A stretch of 64,000 bases of DNA from Alnus glutinosa. Its lineage: Eukaryota > Streptophyta > Magnoliopsida > Fagales > Betulaceae. The translations under genes and the position numbers were made by a program. How positions within the stretch are numbered: the first letter of the stretch is position 1; each line of letters opens with the position of its first letter. Below are positions 11,001-30,146 of this stretch, in pieces. Location of the stretch: NCBI RefSeq assembly GCF_958979055.1, contig NC_084887.1:25665044-25729043 (forward strand), in the 5' to 3' direction. The notes below the pieces were generated by a model. It worked only from the letters and a program-made list of their open reading frames with translations. It was not told the origin of the DNA and searched no databases.

Positions 11001-12558
11001 ACAAAGTCTGGATAAAACAAAAACCAGCCAAGAAAATTAAGCAAACTTTGAGAAATTTTGTGAGTTTACTAGCAGAAATAAGGTTGAAAGTAAAAGAAGG
11101 CACACAAAGGACTTCAGTTAGTATAAGACTTTCTGAAATAACAACAGTACCAATGTGTGTGACAGGAACAACAGAACCATTAGGTAATTTAACAAAAGTG
11201 GAAACCACCGCAGTAATGGTGGTGAATAAGGATGGACAATTGATCATGTGATCAGTTGCCCCTGTGTCAATAATCCAGGAAGTGCAATTTGGATTAATAT
11301 GAGATTTAACTAAACAAGTGGCTGAGAAAACAGAATACTTGAAATCAAGATTGGAAAAAATAGAAGTATAACCTGACACTTGAGAAGAAGTGGAAACTGG
11401 AGCAGAGGAAGAAGCACGCATGCTACCTGCCATGTGCGCAGAAGGTTGCTGGACAAGTGATTGTTGTTGGAGGAAGGATAGAAGCTGCTGACACTGGTCT
11501 GGAGTAATGGGCAATTGAGGAACAGCATGAAGAGAATCAGTCGAAGAAACAGAATTAATATCTGCCTCCTGAACATGATTGGCAGAATGACTAGGTGCAG
11601 ATTTTTTGATGTTCTTAGTGAATTTGAATCCTGGTGGGAATCCATGTAGGCGATAGCATTTGTCTGCAATATGACCGGGTACTCCACAATGAGTACAAAT
11701 GGGCTTCTCTTTGCGATATGGTTGCTTTGTGAAACAAGAAGCAGGAATAGAAGAATTTGCCAGAAGAGCTGTAGATTCCTGACCAAAAATCTGTGATTTA
11801 ACAGAAATTTCTTGCTGCTTTTCTTCTTGTGTTACCAAAGAAAAAACCTTATTTACAGAAGGCAAAGGCTCCATCAACAAAATCTGACCTCTAATAGAAG
11901 AAAACGATTCATTTAAACCCATGAGAAAATGATAAATGTACTCCTGATGAAATAATTCAGCAACAACTTTCATACTACCACAGGAGCAAGGAGGAATGGA
12001 ACGATAGTTACTGAGTTCATCCCAAAGTGATTTTAGTTGTGTAAAATAGGAACTCACAGAAGAATCCCCCTGAGAAAGAGCCGAAATTGATTTCTGGAGC
12101 TGGAAAACTCTAGGTCCATTTTTCTGAGAAAATCGCTCTTTGAGATCAAGCCACATACCGTGACAAGTATCAATGTAAATGACGCTGGCGGCAATTTCTT
12201 TCGAGACTGAATTAAGAATCCAGGACAAAATCATGTTGTTGCAACGCACCCAAGCCTGAAATTCAGCGCCGGTGTCGATCGCAGGTTGAGGAAGAGATCC
12301 GTCGACAAATGCCAACTTATTCTTTGCAGTGAGAGCCATTGTCATGGAACGACTCCAGGTATTATAGTTTTCACCAACGAGTTGTTGAGAGACGAGAATC
12401 GCTCCCGGACTTTCACCGTGAGGAAGATAAAAAGGACTTGCAGGATTGGTGAAAACAGAGGATGAAATTGAGAACTGAAGAGGTGGATTGTCAGTGTTTG
12501 GTAAAGGATTATCAGTAGGTGAAGTATGAGAAGATGAAGGAGGAATTTCGGACTCCAT
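8013..12558 (-). pseudogene. copia gag-pol polyprotein with one frameshift
   Basis: The ATG at 12558 follows the primer-binding site and opens with MESEIPPSS. In order: the gag region; a CX2CX4HX4C zinc knuckle (CTHCGVPGHIADKC); the aspartic protease motif DTGATDHM; the GAG-pre-integrase motif WHYRLGHPS; integrase with DIWGP, TDNGPEF and a later catalytic Glu; reverse transcriptase with [13 protein letters not shown] and YVDD; and RNase H with CDSDWAGC and [10 protein letters not shown]. The frame shifts once, at an A8 run (10618-10625), just where the integrase catalytic core begins. Every other part is open, so the frame would span about 1514 codons. The break could be a real recent mutation or a homopolymer sequencing error. 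Confidence 0.93.
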
Positions 12559-12566
12559 GGTTGTAC

Positions 12567-12578
12567 GCTCTGATACCA
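12567..12578 (-). other. tRNA primer-binding site of the copia element
   Basis: On the minus strand this reads TGGTATCAGAGC immediately after the 5' LTR. It is the classical plant copia primer-binding site, complementary to the 3' end of initiator tRNA-Met. Confidence 0.92.
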
Positions 12579-12811
12579 TGTCAAGGTTTAGGAAAGAGAG
12601 AATTTGAGAAGAATGAAGAATTCTATTAATCTGAATCAAATGAACTTTTACAAGACTTTCAGAATATATACTGTACTACAAAGCTTACATTGGAAGTCAA
12701 AGACTAGCTAAACAGACAATTAACAATAATAAAAACTGTTTAACAAACTAACAGAAAAAGAGACACGTGTCTATATAATTAAACACATGTAAAAAGATCT
12801 AAACTCTGATA
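12579..12811 (-). repeat. 5' LTR of the copia element
   Basis: This 233-bp LTR is followed on the minus strand by the primer-binding site. Its outer edge at 12811 is 92 bp from the TATA box of OPR copy A, and the LTR is transcribed away from that gene. Confidence 0.95.
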
Positions 12812-12833
12812 CATCACCTACAGCAAATGATAA

Positions 12834-12910
12834 CGTCATGGAAGACATGTTTTATTTTTGTTGAGGCGTCATAACAGACGTCAGACGTCAGCTACAAGTA
12901 GGTATAAATA
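12834..12910 (+). promoter_or_regulatory. Proximal promoter of OPR copy A: four CGTCA motifs and a TATA box
   Basis: TATAAATA lies at 12903-12910, 42 bp before the ATG. CGTCA (reverse of TGACG) occurs at 12834, 12867, 12879 and 12886. TGACG pairs form as-1-like elements bound by TGA bZIP factors, which are known to drive oxylipin- and xenobiotic-induced genes including Arabidopsis OPR1. The copia insertion lies just outside this cluster, so the core promoter is intact. Confidence 0.65.
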
Positions 12911-12951
12911 GCCAACTCCAAGGGAAGAAAACGTAGATCGAATCATTAAAA

Positions 12952-15171
<2,220 letters not shown>

Positions 15172-15436
15172 TGTAAAAGGGAAAATTGGAAATATTGGTT
15201 TATGGGATTGCTAGAATTTAATTTTATGAGTTAGTGGTATTGTCTTTTGTAATTAAATAAATAGGTGATTGTGTCAATGAAATGGGCGTCGCCCTAAGGT
15301 TTAGTTTGTTAGTCTATAAGTCTATCTTGTACTACAATAAAGAGGGATTTTGATCAAATAAAATGACGAGGAAATTATCTTCTCTTGCCTTCTCTTCTGG
15401 CCTCTTTACTCTCTTTATCTGTCCAGCTTTTTCTCT

Positions 15437-15528
15437 CTTCTCAACAAGTACAACATAGATACATTATACATCTCTGATCCTGTTGTTTGTTACATCGATT
15501 ATCTATTTCTTGAAGACATTGCTTAGGG
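15437..15528 (+). pseudogene. OPR C-terminal exon remnant
   Basis: About 270 bp after copy A ends, a short stretch again encodes the last 30 or so OPR residues, recognisable as LNKYN...LYISDPVV...FLED followed by a stop. It has several substitutions relative to copy A and lacks the rest of the exon. It is the stump of another deleted OPR copy. The remainder of 15172-15716 is 3' UTR-like sequence with no gene. Confidence 0.75.
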
Positions 15529-15716
15529 TTTGCAAAGGTTCCTAGGGTAATTTAAATCATCTAAAATTACCCCTCTTTTAAATCCAATATTTCTTTTAGT
15601 GGTGTTATTTTGTATGGTACATTTTAAAACCCATTAGCTAAGAGTTGCACATTTGTTGGTGCTGATCTCCTATGCGTCATTTGGCTATTACAAGCAATGA
15701 TTTTTGAGTAGGACAT

Positions 15717-16622
15717 TTAGTTTAATTGACAAGAACACATATTGAATTTTGGTTTTAAAAGATATATTTACATCTTAATTAGTTGGCCAGCTGCAAAATT
15801 CTAAATTACACTTGATGGCCAAAAACAAAAAGTTATTAATTTAAATTATATACCATACTTAACTAAGCACTTAAGAAAATAAACATTAGGAAAAAATACG
15901 CATGCATACTCCTCTCAAACTAATACTTCATTGTCAATGTGCTTCCCAAATTACTAATTGTGTTAATGCATCCCTAAACTACTAACAAATGTCAATGTTC
16001 CCCCCTAAAGTCAACAAAAAGACAAAAATAACCCTAAAAAATTTTTAATAAGATAAATATATCCTTATAATTTTGAAAGAAAAAAAAAACTAAACAAAAA
16101 AAAAAAAAAAAGGAATTTTTCTTTTTGAAATATTGAAAAAAAAAACAATTTTTTTATTTAAAAAAAAAAAAAAGAAAAATGAGAAAATGAAAATCCAAGG
16201 AGTGGCCACAACTAAAAATTATATAAAACAAAATCTTTAAAAAACAAAACAAAAAATTTATTTTTTATTTTTTTAATTTTTTAATATATATATATATATA
16301 TTATAATTTTAAGAATTTTATAATTTTTTGAAGGACATGTCTTTTTTGTCATTGTGGGGGCATATTGACATTATTTGGTAGTTTAAACTTAAAAAAAAGG
16401 ACACTGACACAATTAGTAATTTGTAGGGTTTAATTTACGTGTGACTTGTATTTCAACAAGTCTTTCGGTGGGTCCACTCCTTTTCTTGCTGACTTGCTTG
16501 CTGTCCACACACGTGTGTGTGAGTTGGGAAAGCTTCCTTTGGAAGCTTGGTGAAGCTTCTCGTAGAAGATTGTGGAAAAAGAAGAATAGCTGAAGTTTTT
16601 TTGTTGAAAAACCGAGAAGCTT
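15717..16622. repeat. Duplicated block upstream of copy B (matches 3577-5394)
   Basis: This stretch repeats the sequence upstream of copy A in the same orientation. It lacks the solo LTR present at 3669-4537 and holds the second copy of the TIR-like element (about 15890-16446). It establishes that copies A and B arose by tandem duplication of a multi-kilobase unit. Confidence 0.85.
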
Positions 16623-16671
16623 CAAGCACACAAAAACGCGTAGCGGAAGAAAACGCAGATCATTAAAAATG
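16623..16671 (+). other. Misplaced 49-bp copy of the OPR 5' UTR and start codon
   Basis: These 49 bp match exactly the copy B leader at 17074-17122, including its ATG, but no OPR coding sequence follows. They sit where this block lacks about 2 kb present in the other block (5394 to about 7455). The arrangement is what templated filler DNA at a repaired break looks like. Confidence 0.8.
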
Positions 16672-16742
16672 AGTTCTAAAATGAGTTCTAAACTTTCTCA
16701 TCGACAATGGTCAATCATTAATAAAAAAAATATATAATTACC

Positions 16743-16776
<34 letters not shown>

Positions 16777-16952
16777 GGCTCGCGGCCAATGGAGCCTCCG
16801 CATGATGGAAATCTATGGAGGATGGTCAATACTGGCGGTTATTCTCTGGAGGATGGTCTACCGACTATCGTAGAAACGTCTAGGCAGACTTCTTTTTTCT
16901 TTTCTTTTTTTGTTCTGAGGTCATAAGAGACATCACCTACAGCAAATGATAA

Positions 16953-17043
16953 CGTCATGGCAGACATGTTTTTTTTTTTTTGTATTTTCTTTGTTGAGGC
17001 GTCATAACAGACGTCAGACGTCAGCTACAAGTAGGTATAAATA
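16953..17043 (+). promoter_or_regulatory. Proximal promoter of OPR copy B
   Basis: TATAAATA is at 17036-17043. CGTCA motifs are at 16953, 17000, 17012 and 17019, the same pattern as copy A. The promoter is well preserved although the gene it serves is broken. Confidence 0.6.
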
Positions 17044-17119
17044 CCCAATTGGAGTTTTAAACTCTCCCAACTCCAAGCACACAAAAACGCGTAGCGGAAG
17101 AAAACGCAGATCATTAAAA

Positions 17120-19815
<2,696 letters not shown>

Positions 19816-20815
19816 TGTAAAAGGAAAAATTGGTTTATGGGATTGCTAGAATTTAATTTTATGAGTTAGCGGTATTGTCTTTTGTAATTAAATAAATAGG
19901 TGATTGTGTCAATAAAATGGGCGTCGCCGTAAGGTTTAGTTTGTTAGTCTATAAGTCTATCTTGTACTCTAATAAATTAAGAGTGATTTTGATAGAATAA
20001 AATTTCGAGGAAATTATTCTCTCTCTCTCTCCTCAGCTTCTTCTCTCTTGTCTCTCTTTTCTAACTTCTCTCTTTCTAGCTTCTTGCGTCTCTTCTAGCT
20101 TTCTGGTTTTGTTCCAAAATAATAGTGACAAAACTCAAGAGCAACAGTCGATTTGATGGGAAAAAAAAGAGTGTCATAGTGAGCACCTTTAGAATCTATA
20201 TCTTATCTATGGTGTACATTGGCATCTCAAATGTTTTCCCAAGTTTATTAAAAAATAAATAAATGTTTTCCCAAGTAGCTTTTTAAGGAGCTGGGCATTA
20301 ATTTATACGATTTTAGTATTTCCCACCAACCTTACATAAAATTCATGAACTTATTTGACAATAATTTTTTTTTTTTTTTTAAAAAACAATTTTAAACACA
20401 AAGTACAAAATTTGGGCCGGATCTACCCCTAGGCAACTTAGAGCATTCGCAACAAGTTCGTCAAAGTAGAGTTTTCGCCAAATTTCGTTGAATTTCCTCA
20501 AAATAGCGTCTATAACAAGCTCGCCAACGCTATAGTAAATTTGCTTATTGTCATACTTGCTTGTCTGGTTTGCGGAGCCAAATTTTTTTTGTCTCTTCAT
20601 ATTTTTCATTTCTTTATTCAGTCTTCCTGTGTTCTCTCCTAAAGTCGTAGCAAAAAAGCTCATTTGCGCCTCACAAATTGCATCTTGCAAGCTTTTAAGT
20701 CCCATGTTTGATTTGGTTTATGGGTTTTGATTCTAAATCTCAAATTTTGATTTTGATTGTGGGTTTTGAATCTTTTGCTCTCTCTCTCTCTCTCTCTAAG
20801 TGTATACCATTATCA
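19816..20815. repeat. Left downstream arm of the B/D inverted repeat
   Basis: This 3'-flanking sequence of copy B reappears in inverted orientation at 24557-25523, downstream of copy D. Matching pieces include 20100-20375 with about 25020-25250, and 20500-20815 with about 24557-24890. A start resembling the TTA-flanked MITE at 61795 (GAGCATTCGCAAC) is seen at 20441 in this arm only. No gene is present. Confidence 0.8.
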
Positions 20816-21600
20816 TGGAGATTTATTGAGAAAGAGAGCAGCGAAACACAATGTGTGTTTAGGGGCCGCACAAGACGGTTAAAAAAGATAAAGGGGTACA
20901 GAATAAGACAAGCTTATCTGTATCCCCACTTGGAAACAACAACCACCGGAAGATATATAGCTGAAGTGGTAGAAGCGCTAAAATAGTCCAAATCTGAAAC
21001 TGCAAAAAAGAGATGCACCAACACAAATTCAAATATAAAAGCCTTTCCTAAATGGAGACTAAAACACAAGCAATAAAATAAAATAGAAATAAATAAATAG
21101 GCAAAAAGCCCAAAAATTAGCAACTCCAATGACCGGCGGTGCAGAAGACAACAAGGCATCCGGCGTGTCTAGTGGCATTGGGAAGCTAGGACGCCGGTGT
21201 TGGCAGTAAAGTGGCGCGTGGGAGCCAAAGACCCTTTGTCTGTTCGTAAATCTAACTTTGAAAAAACTAGATTTAGGATCTCGAAAAATGGCCACCGATG
21301 CTTGGGAGAAGACGACGAATGTTGAGGAGAGAGCCACTAGCTTAGTGGAAAAGCCAAGACACCAAGGTAGTGGATTCGGGTGAGTTAAGTCGTACATAAT
21401 GATGGATAAAATTAAGCTCGAGAGAGGTGAGAAGGGCTAGAGTACTAACCTCTAACCAAACAACAGCATAAACAGAAATAAACATAAAGGAAAGAGGATG
21501 AGAGGAGGGAAGAGTTGAGATCCTTCCCCTGTCCTGAGCCGGCTGTTAAAAAAAGAGAGAAAATATGGGCAGCAGAGATAACAGAGAAAAAAGCTCTGTG
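20816..21600. other. Spacer without a recognisable gene
   Basis: The stretch is more GC-rich than its surroundings and contains short open frames on both strands, none of which I recognise. The style, with CGCG-containing patches, resembles the retroelement-like insertions at 38097-39026 and 48246-49160, but I could not align them with confidence. Confidence 0.35.
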
Positions 21601-22137
<537 letters not shown>

Positions 22138-23060
22138 GTTTGCACCTTCCGGATTCGGTTTTTTTTTTTTTTTTTTTCTTCATATAAAATATGTTTTGTC
22201 CTCCTAATTATTAACTTCAACTTATTACAATTTAGACATACATACTATAGCAATGTTTTGAATGTCCTATGTGTTAGAGTTGATCCTTCTTTTAGAATAA
22301 GATCGTTTCTTCTATTAAAAAAAATATTGCTAATTTCAAGATAAAATTATAAAATTACCCCTAACATGGGGGATTATGGGTGATCATCACAACCATTTAG
22401 GAGAGGAGACTCACCACATGCACCCCGCCCTCTTTTTTGGAGGAAGCATTCTTATCCGGCTCTCTAAAATTTTTATACAGGTTGGCTCTCTTAAAATTGA
22501 ACCAATAGTATCTTATTATAAAATAAGCCTAAGCTCAATTTGAATACTAGAAGAGTTGAAATGTCATGCGACATCACTTTTGATGTCCATGCTAAACCAA
22601 ACCTCTTTTCTTTTTCTTTTCTTTTTGGTTTACATGAGCAGTCCACGCCTGAAAACAATGAAGCTGTCCTTATTATGCCATAACATGTCATAAATGGATT
22701 GTGTTATAATAGTTTTTGGTACGGTGTGGTCAGCACGCTCTCCAATATTCTTCATGTCTCACAAACTCACAATCACAAAAAACTCATACTGTCAAGAGAA
22801 CACATCGGGGTGGCCGGTGGATTTCACTCTGATACCTAAGTCAGATTCTAAGGACAATAGTAAGTGTAATGCACGATAATTTTTTCTCAGTTTCAAACAT
22901 GAGATTAGGGCTTAATTATTTATAGGCTTAAATGTGAAGGCAAACCTAAATTAGGGTCTCATCTTCAGCTAGTTCTAGGAGCGCTGTCAAGGCTAGATTT
23001 GGACTGGGAATCTCCATGGAGCCCAATAAGGGATTCTTTCCTTATTTGTGTGGGAGTGAG
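22138..23060. repeat. Duplicated OPR intron 1 sequence (matches 33968-34880)
   Basis: The sequence after the broken exon 1 matches the first part of the long intron 1 of copy E in the same orientation and then diverges near 23060. It marks a truncated segmental copy of the copy E region. Confidence 0.8.
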
Positions 23061-24556
23061 ATTCTAACCGAACTCATTGAGTGTATTTATAAGATTTTTT
23101 TTGGACACGTGTTACCACTTTATGTCCACAAAGCAAACTTGTACTTCTAGGAAAAAAAAAGCTCATGATTATGTTCACTTATGAACTTACATACAGTCCA
23201 TCTCAACCCCGCTTTCTTTAAATCCATAATTGCTTTACATCATATCCTTATTTTAGCAGGCTCTAAATTTGTATAGATTTTCTTTTGACAACTATTATGA
23301 CGAAATCCTTTTTTTGAACAAACATATTATATCCCAATTAATGACTTATTGTTCAATTGTCGAGAATGATTTTTTCGAATGCTAAAACCTATTCGCCTTG
23401 CGTAAGCATTATAACATGCATGGACATCTTCTAATTCATCAAATTTAATACTAAGACATAGTTTTGTAAGACCATTAAATGAAGAAAGCTAGGCAGACAG
23501 TTGGTTGTTTCAAATCATTTTGATCTTCTACCATTTCATTCTCAACATGTCTATCTTCTACCATTTCATTTTCAGCATGACTATTAGGATTCATTTTAGC
23601 GATCCTGCAAGAGGTTAACAATATTTTCAACTATAACTACTGAAATCTCTAAACACAAACACAACCTTAGACTAGAATTAGGCATTGAAACACAACCTTA
23701 TACCTCTTTTCAGATATTCAAGTAGCTAAATAACTAACAAATTCTCACGTTCAATGTAGGCATAGTTGAAAGCTTTAAGGATGGCACCATCCCTATCATT
23801 CACTTTGTAGAAGTTGATTTTAGGAGTATGAATTGGATAGCCAGAATGTTTTCATTTTCTATCATGTCTTGTTCTAGCATCACATTCAACATTTTTTTTT
23901 TCTACCAAGAAAAAAGCGACAACCACATATAATGGATTTACAGAAATGACATAAGAATCCTCTGAAAACCCGAATCACCCACACCAATTTAAAAAATAAA
24001 AATACAAAAATAACATTGCCAGCTTTTGATAGGCAGAATAGAAGGAAAAGGTGGGAATCGTTGCTAAATGCCTTCTTGAAGCCATATAGAATCAGTCGTA
24101 ATGGGTAGGGGAGCGAAAGAGTGAAACTAAGACCGAGACTAAGAGACTTGCCGGTGGAGGAGCAGCGCTTGAACCGTCAGAGTAGTAGCGTTTGGTGGAG
24201 TTGGGGTTCGACCTGGGTGTTGATGGCATGGTCCAGTCCGGGCAGTGGCGGTAGTGTCCGGCCCAGTCGGTGGCGATAGCGTCCGGCGTGGACAATGCCA
24301 TAGTGGGGCTGTAGATTTGGGGCGGTGATGGTGCATATTGGGCGGTTAGGGGAGTTTTTATTTAGCCTAGAGAAGTCTGATCATGATTTGGGGTGGTAGG
24401 GAGAGTTTTTCTGTTTTTTTAGAAGGTAAAAATGGGGAGTTGTGAGAGGGATCCGGTACTTTAGAAACATTTCATTTTTTTGTTTCTAGCTGACGTGTCG
24501 ACTGCTTATTGGTGAGCATAAAGCCCTTGTTTTCTATCGTGATCGAACAGAAGTTT
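23061..24556. other. Spacer between the inverted-repeat arms, no gene seen
   Basis: Mostly AT-rich sequence. A GC-rich patch at 24090-24380 has overlapping Pro/Thr-rich open frames on the minus strand; they are low-complexity and I do not recognise them. No transposon ends were identified. Confidence 0.4.
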
Positions 24557-25523
24557 CACTCTAATAGTATACACTCAAAGAGAGCAAGAGATTCAAAACC
24601 CACAAATTAAAATCAAAATATAATATTCAAAATCAAATCTCATAAACCAAATCAATTTTGAGATTCAGAATTAAAACCAATAAACCAAATCAAACCTGAG
24701 ATTCAGAAGCTTGCAAGATGTAATCTGTGAGGCACAAATGAGCTCTTCTACTACAGCTTCAAGAGAGAACGCGGGAAGATTGAATAAAGAAATGAAAAAT
24801 ATGAAGAGACGAAAGAAATTTGGCCCCACAGACCAGACGAGCAAGTCTGACAATAAGCAAATTTACTGTAGCGCTAATGAGCTTGTTACAGAAACAATTT
24901 TGAGCAAAAATATGAAAATGGTAGTTCCATGCTTTCGTTTGGTCGATGTGTAAGTTCGTGGCAGTGTGTTGACAATAAAAAGTAGTTGAAGAGGGAAAAG
25001 GTAATTACCAAAAAAATAAAAAACGTTGTCAAATAAGTCCATAAATTTGATGTAAGGATGGTGCGGAATACAAAAATCGTATAAATGCCCAGCTCTTTAA
25101 AAAGCTGCTTGGGAAAACATTTGAGATGCCAATGTACACCATAGATATGACAGATTCTAAAGGTGCTCACTGACTCTTTTTTCCATCAAATTGACTGTTG
25201 CTCTTGAGTTTTATCACACTATTATTTTGGAACAAAACCAGAAAGAAGAGACACAAGAAGCTAGAAAGAGAGAAGTTAGAAAAGAGAGAAGAAACTGAGA
25301 AAGAGAGAGAGAATAATTTCCTCTTAATTTTATTCTATCAAAATCTCTCTTAATTTATTGGAGTACAAGATAGACTTATAGACTAACAAACTAAACCTTA
25401 GGGCGACGCCCATTTTATTGACACAATCACCTATTTATTTAATTACAAAAGACAATACCACTAACTCATAAAATTAAATTCTAGCAATCCCATAAACCAA
25501 TATTTCCAATTTTCCCTTTTACA
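24557..25523. repeat. Right downstream arm of the B/D inverted repeat
   Basis: This is the inverted counterpart of 19816-20815 and follows the stop codon of copy D. With the genes included, the two arms are roughly 3.1-3.8 kb long and are separated by about 3.7 kb. Confidence 0.8.
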
Positions 25524-27640
<2,117 letters not shown>

Positions 27641-27739
27641 TTTTGATGATTCGATCTGTTCTCGATATACGTTTTCTTCCGCTACGTGTTTTGTGGGTTT
27701 GGAGAATTCAATTTTCAAAACTTGCAACACCCAATTGGG

Positions 27740-27807
27740 TATTTATACAGTTTGTTCTGATGTCTGGTATGACGTTATCATTTGTTGAAGTGATGTCTGC
27801 CATGACG
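27740..27807 (-). promoter_or_regulatory. Proximal promoter of OPR copy D
   Basis: The TATA box (TATAAATA on the minus strand) is at 27740-27747, about 100 bp before the ATG. TGACG motifs, reading on the plus strand, lie at 27770 and 27803, compatible with an as-1-like TGA-factor site. Flanking sequence is conserved with the other OPR promoters. Confidence 0.6.
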
Positions 27808-27830
27808 TCTGTGGACGTCGTTTAACCGAC

Positions 27831-29184
27831 AGTTTGGACCATTGACTTCTATTTACAGTGTTTGTACGGAGTAACTTTTTAATTAAGGTGTATGAATGTT
27901 TCCCCAAAAAAGGGAAAGGGGGTGTGAACCGTGTGGTGAGCCTCTTCTCTTCTTCTCTTAACTGGTTGTGGTGGCCATTCCTAATCCTCACCCCAGATAC
28001 CCCTTTATGTTAGAGGCAATTTCATAACTTGATTTTGAAATTAGCAAAAAAGAAAAAAAATTAAATTAAATTAAGAAACGATCTTCTTCTAAAATAAAAG
28101 GATCAAATTTAACACATAGGACAGTCAAAACATTTCTATGGTATGCATGTATGTCTAAATTGTAATAAGTTGAAGTTAATAATTGCGAGTGACATTGAAA
28201 TGAGAAAAAAACATATTTTATCTTCTTCTTTTTTTAATCAAAAGATAAATATTAAGGTAACGTAAAATTTATTCATTAGAGATAATCATAAGTAAGAAAT
28301 GGTTACTCTACTGTGAGTGCTCTTAGGAGGTCACCTCCTAGGAGAAGAAGGCCCCAATAATAATATTTATAATAGTATAAATGAAAAAGAACAAGGTAGT
28401 AAAAAAACAATTACAATACACAAACGATTTTGTCAAAAAAAAAAAAAAGTGCATTATTTCTCCACAAAAAAAAAAAAACCAACAGCCAAGGCTCATAAAC
28501 ATGATTTTGCAAAAAAAAAATAAATAAATAAAATAGTGATTTATCTCTTTGCATTTATAACTTTCACGTAGAAAAACTAACTATTACATGTCTAAGAACA
28601 CAACAATTTTGTAAATAAATGAAAACATTGTCCATTGGGAGACTCTAGAACTCTCACTTAGAAGTCAAGAACAGAAATTTATTTTATTTTTTTAAAAAAA
28701 TATATACATACACACAAATCTTATTTTGAACAGTCTCCCCAGCAAATTACCAAAATAACTCTACCAAAATATCTTTCTAAAATACACTGCAATTTTATTT
28801 GACAGCCAAAAAGTAGGAGACGCATAACCACCGCTACTAGCTCACCCACTTGAAACTTAAATTCGTAAATTAATATTAAGCAGGTGAAATGATCCTAATC
28901 AATTATTAATTAGCCACGGATTACTCATTATTACTTAAGTGTCCAAGTCAAAAGGGTTAGATTATCGTGTTATAAAGTGAAGCTCCTTTGATAAATCAAG
29001 TTCAATTATTGTTTTGTGTAAAAATTTTATTTATAAATCTTTTTTATTATAAATATTTGCTAAAAATATGCATTGGATATGGAAAACGTTTAAAATAAAA
29101 TAATAAAAAAAATAATTGAATATAAAAAAAGAATTTTTAACAAATTTATTACTATCAATATAATAACGTTGTATCTCAAAAATG

Positions 29185-29266
<82 letters not shown>

Positions 29267-29369
29267 AATATTTATAAATATTTTTTTTTTATAAAAAATG
29301 CCTCATCTTAAATTTCTGCCTTTGGCCGCACAATATATCAAGCCAACTCTGCATGAAACACACAAAACT
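27831..29369. other. AT-rich intergenic stretch, no gene
   Basis: The stretch begins with OPR-upstream sequence and then becomes plain AT-rich DNA with many A-runs. A (TA)n tract occupies about 29200-29259. I see no coding exon or element end. Confidence 0.5.
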
Positions 29370-29560
29370 TGTTGGGATGTAATCCCAACCAGCCCATTTG
29401 ATGGCTATGGGCCGGCCAGGTTTGCAAAGGCCCATGAAAATTTGCTGATTGCTTGAAGTTCCAGAAGACCCAGGTTGAAAACTGTTCCTGAGGAAAGAAA
29501 CCCAAACGACTAAACTCTCATAACCAAGAAATATTTCGATAAAGAGAATTGAAGGGTAAC
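29370..29560 (+). mobile_element. LTR fragment, first of two adjacent related pieces
   Basis: The piece begins TGTTGGGATGTAATCCC and shares its first 120 or so bases with the piece that starts at 29561, including GCTTGAAGTTCCAGAAGACC-type sequence. It is truncated at its 3' side. Confidence 0.6.
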
Positions 29561-30146
29561 TGTTGGGAAATAATCCCACCAAGACCAGCTCATTTCAAGG
29601 CTATAGGCTAATTGGGTTTGCACAAGCCCATGAAGACTTGCTAATTGCCTGAAGCTCCAGAAGACCGAGTTTATCTACATGCATCTTTGGCTCGGTACAT
29701 ACCAGTCTCGTATAAAAACTATCCCAAGAATGTCATAAGGAATACTTGTACCAGGTCACTCGAGAGGTAGACATGCCCTGATAGAGACACCCTTGGACAA
29801 CGAAAAAAACTTGTTCAATCTAGGTTGGGCCAGGACAGATGCCTCCCGAGACTACCAAGAGGTCCAAGTTGGTCGCATGACAAATGCCTCCAGTAACTAC
29901 CAAGAGGTTCGGGACTACCAAGACACTTAGGTTGAGCAGACTCCCAGGTTGAGCAAGACTCTCAAGTTGAGCAGAACTCTAGGTTGAGTAAGACTTTCGG
30001 GTTGAACGTGACTCACTGCCTATAAATAGGCACATACCCAGATATTAAAATACGATGATCTTTGTGCTTTTATGTTCCATGCAAATAGCTTTCAGAGAAA
30101 TTGACTTAGGCATTGAGGTAGGATCCAGCTGGCAATCTCGGCAAGC
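29561..30146 (+). mobile_element. LTR fragment, interrupted by a LINE
   Basis: It begins TGTTGGGAAATAATCCC, similar to the solo LTR at 3669, and carries a TATA box TATAAATAGG at 30021-30030 followed by a typical leader-like region. It ends at the T-run of the LINE at 30147. I did not find its 3' end beyond the LINE. Confidence 0.65.

Larger units (their letters stand above)
7773..12811 (-). mobile_element. Complete Ty1/copia retrotransposon with identical LTRs
   Basis: The element is 5039 bp and reads on the minus strand. The two LTRs (7773-8005 and 12579-12811) are each 233 bp, and I see no difference between them, so insertion is very recent. It is flanked by an exact 5-bp duplication CATCA (7768-7772 and 12812-12816). 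The unoccupied target, with a single CATCA, is preserved in the duplicated block at about 16931-16935. Primer-binding site, polypurine tract and gag-pol order (gag, protease, integrase, reverse transcriptase, RNase H) are all present. Integrase before reverse transcriptase identifies copia. It lies in the upstream region of OPR copy A. Confidence 0.97.

Noticed and set aside
25155..25180. Sequence resembling the miR156 mature region on the minus strand
   Set aside because: Only a part around AGTGAGCAC matches, the 5' half differs, and there is no precursor-like hairpin; the inverted-repeat copy near 20175 differs further.
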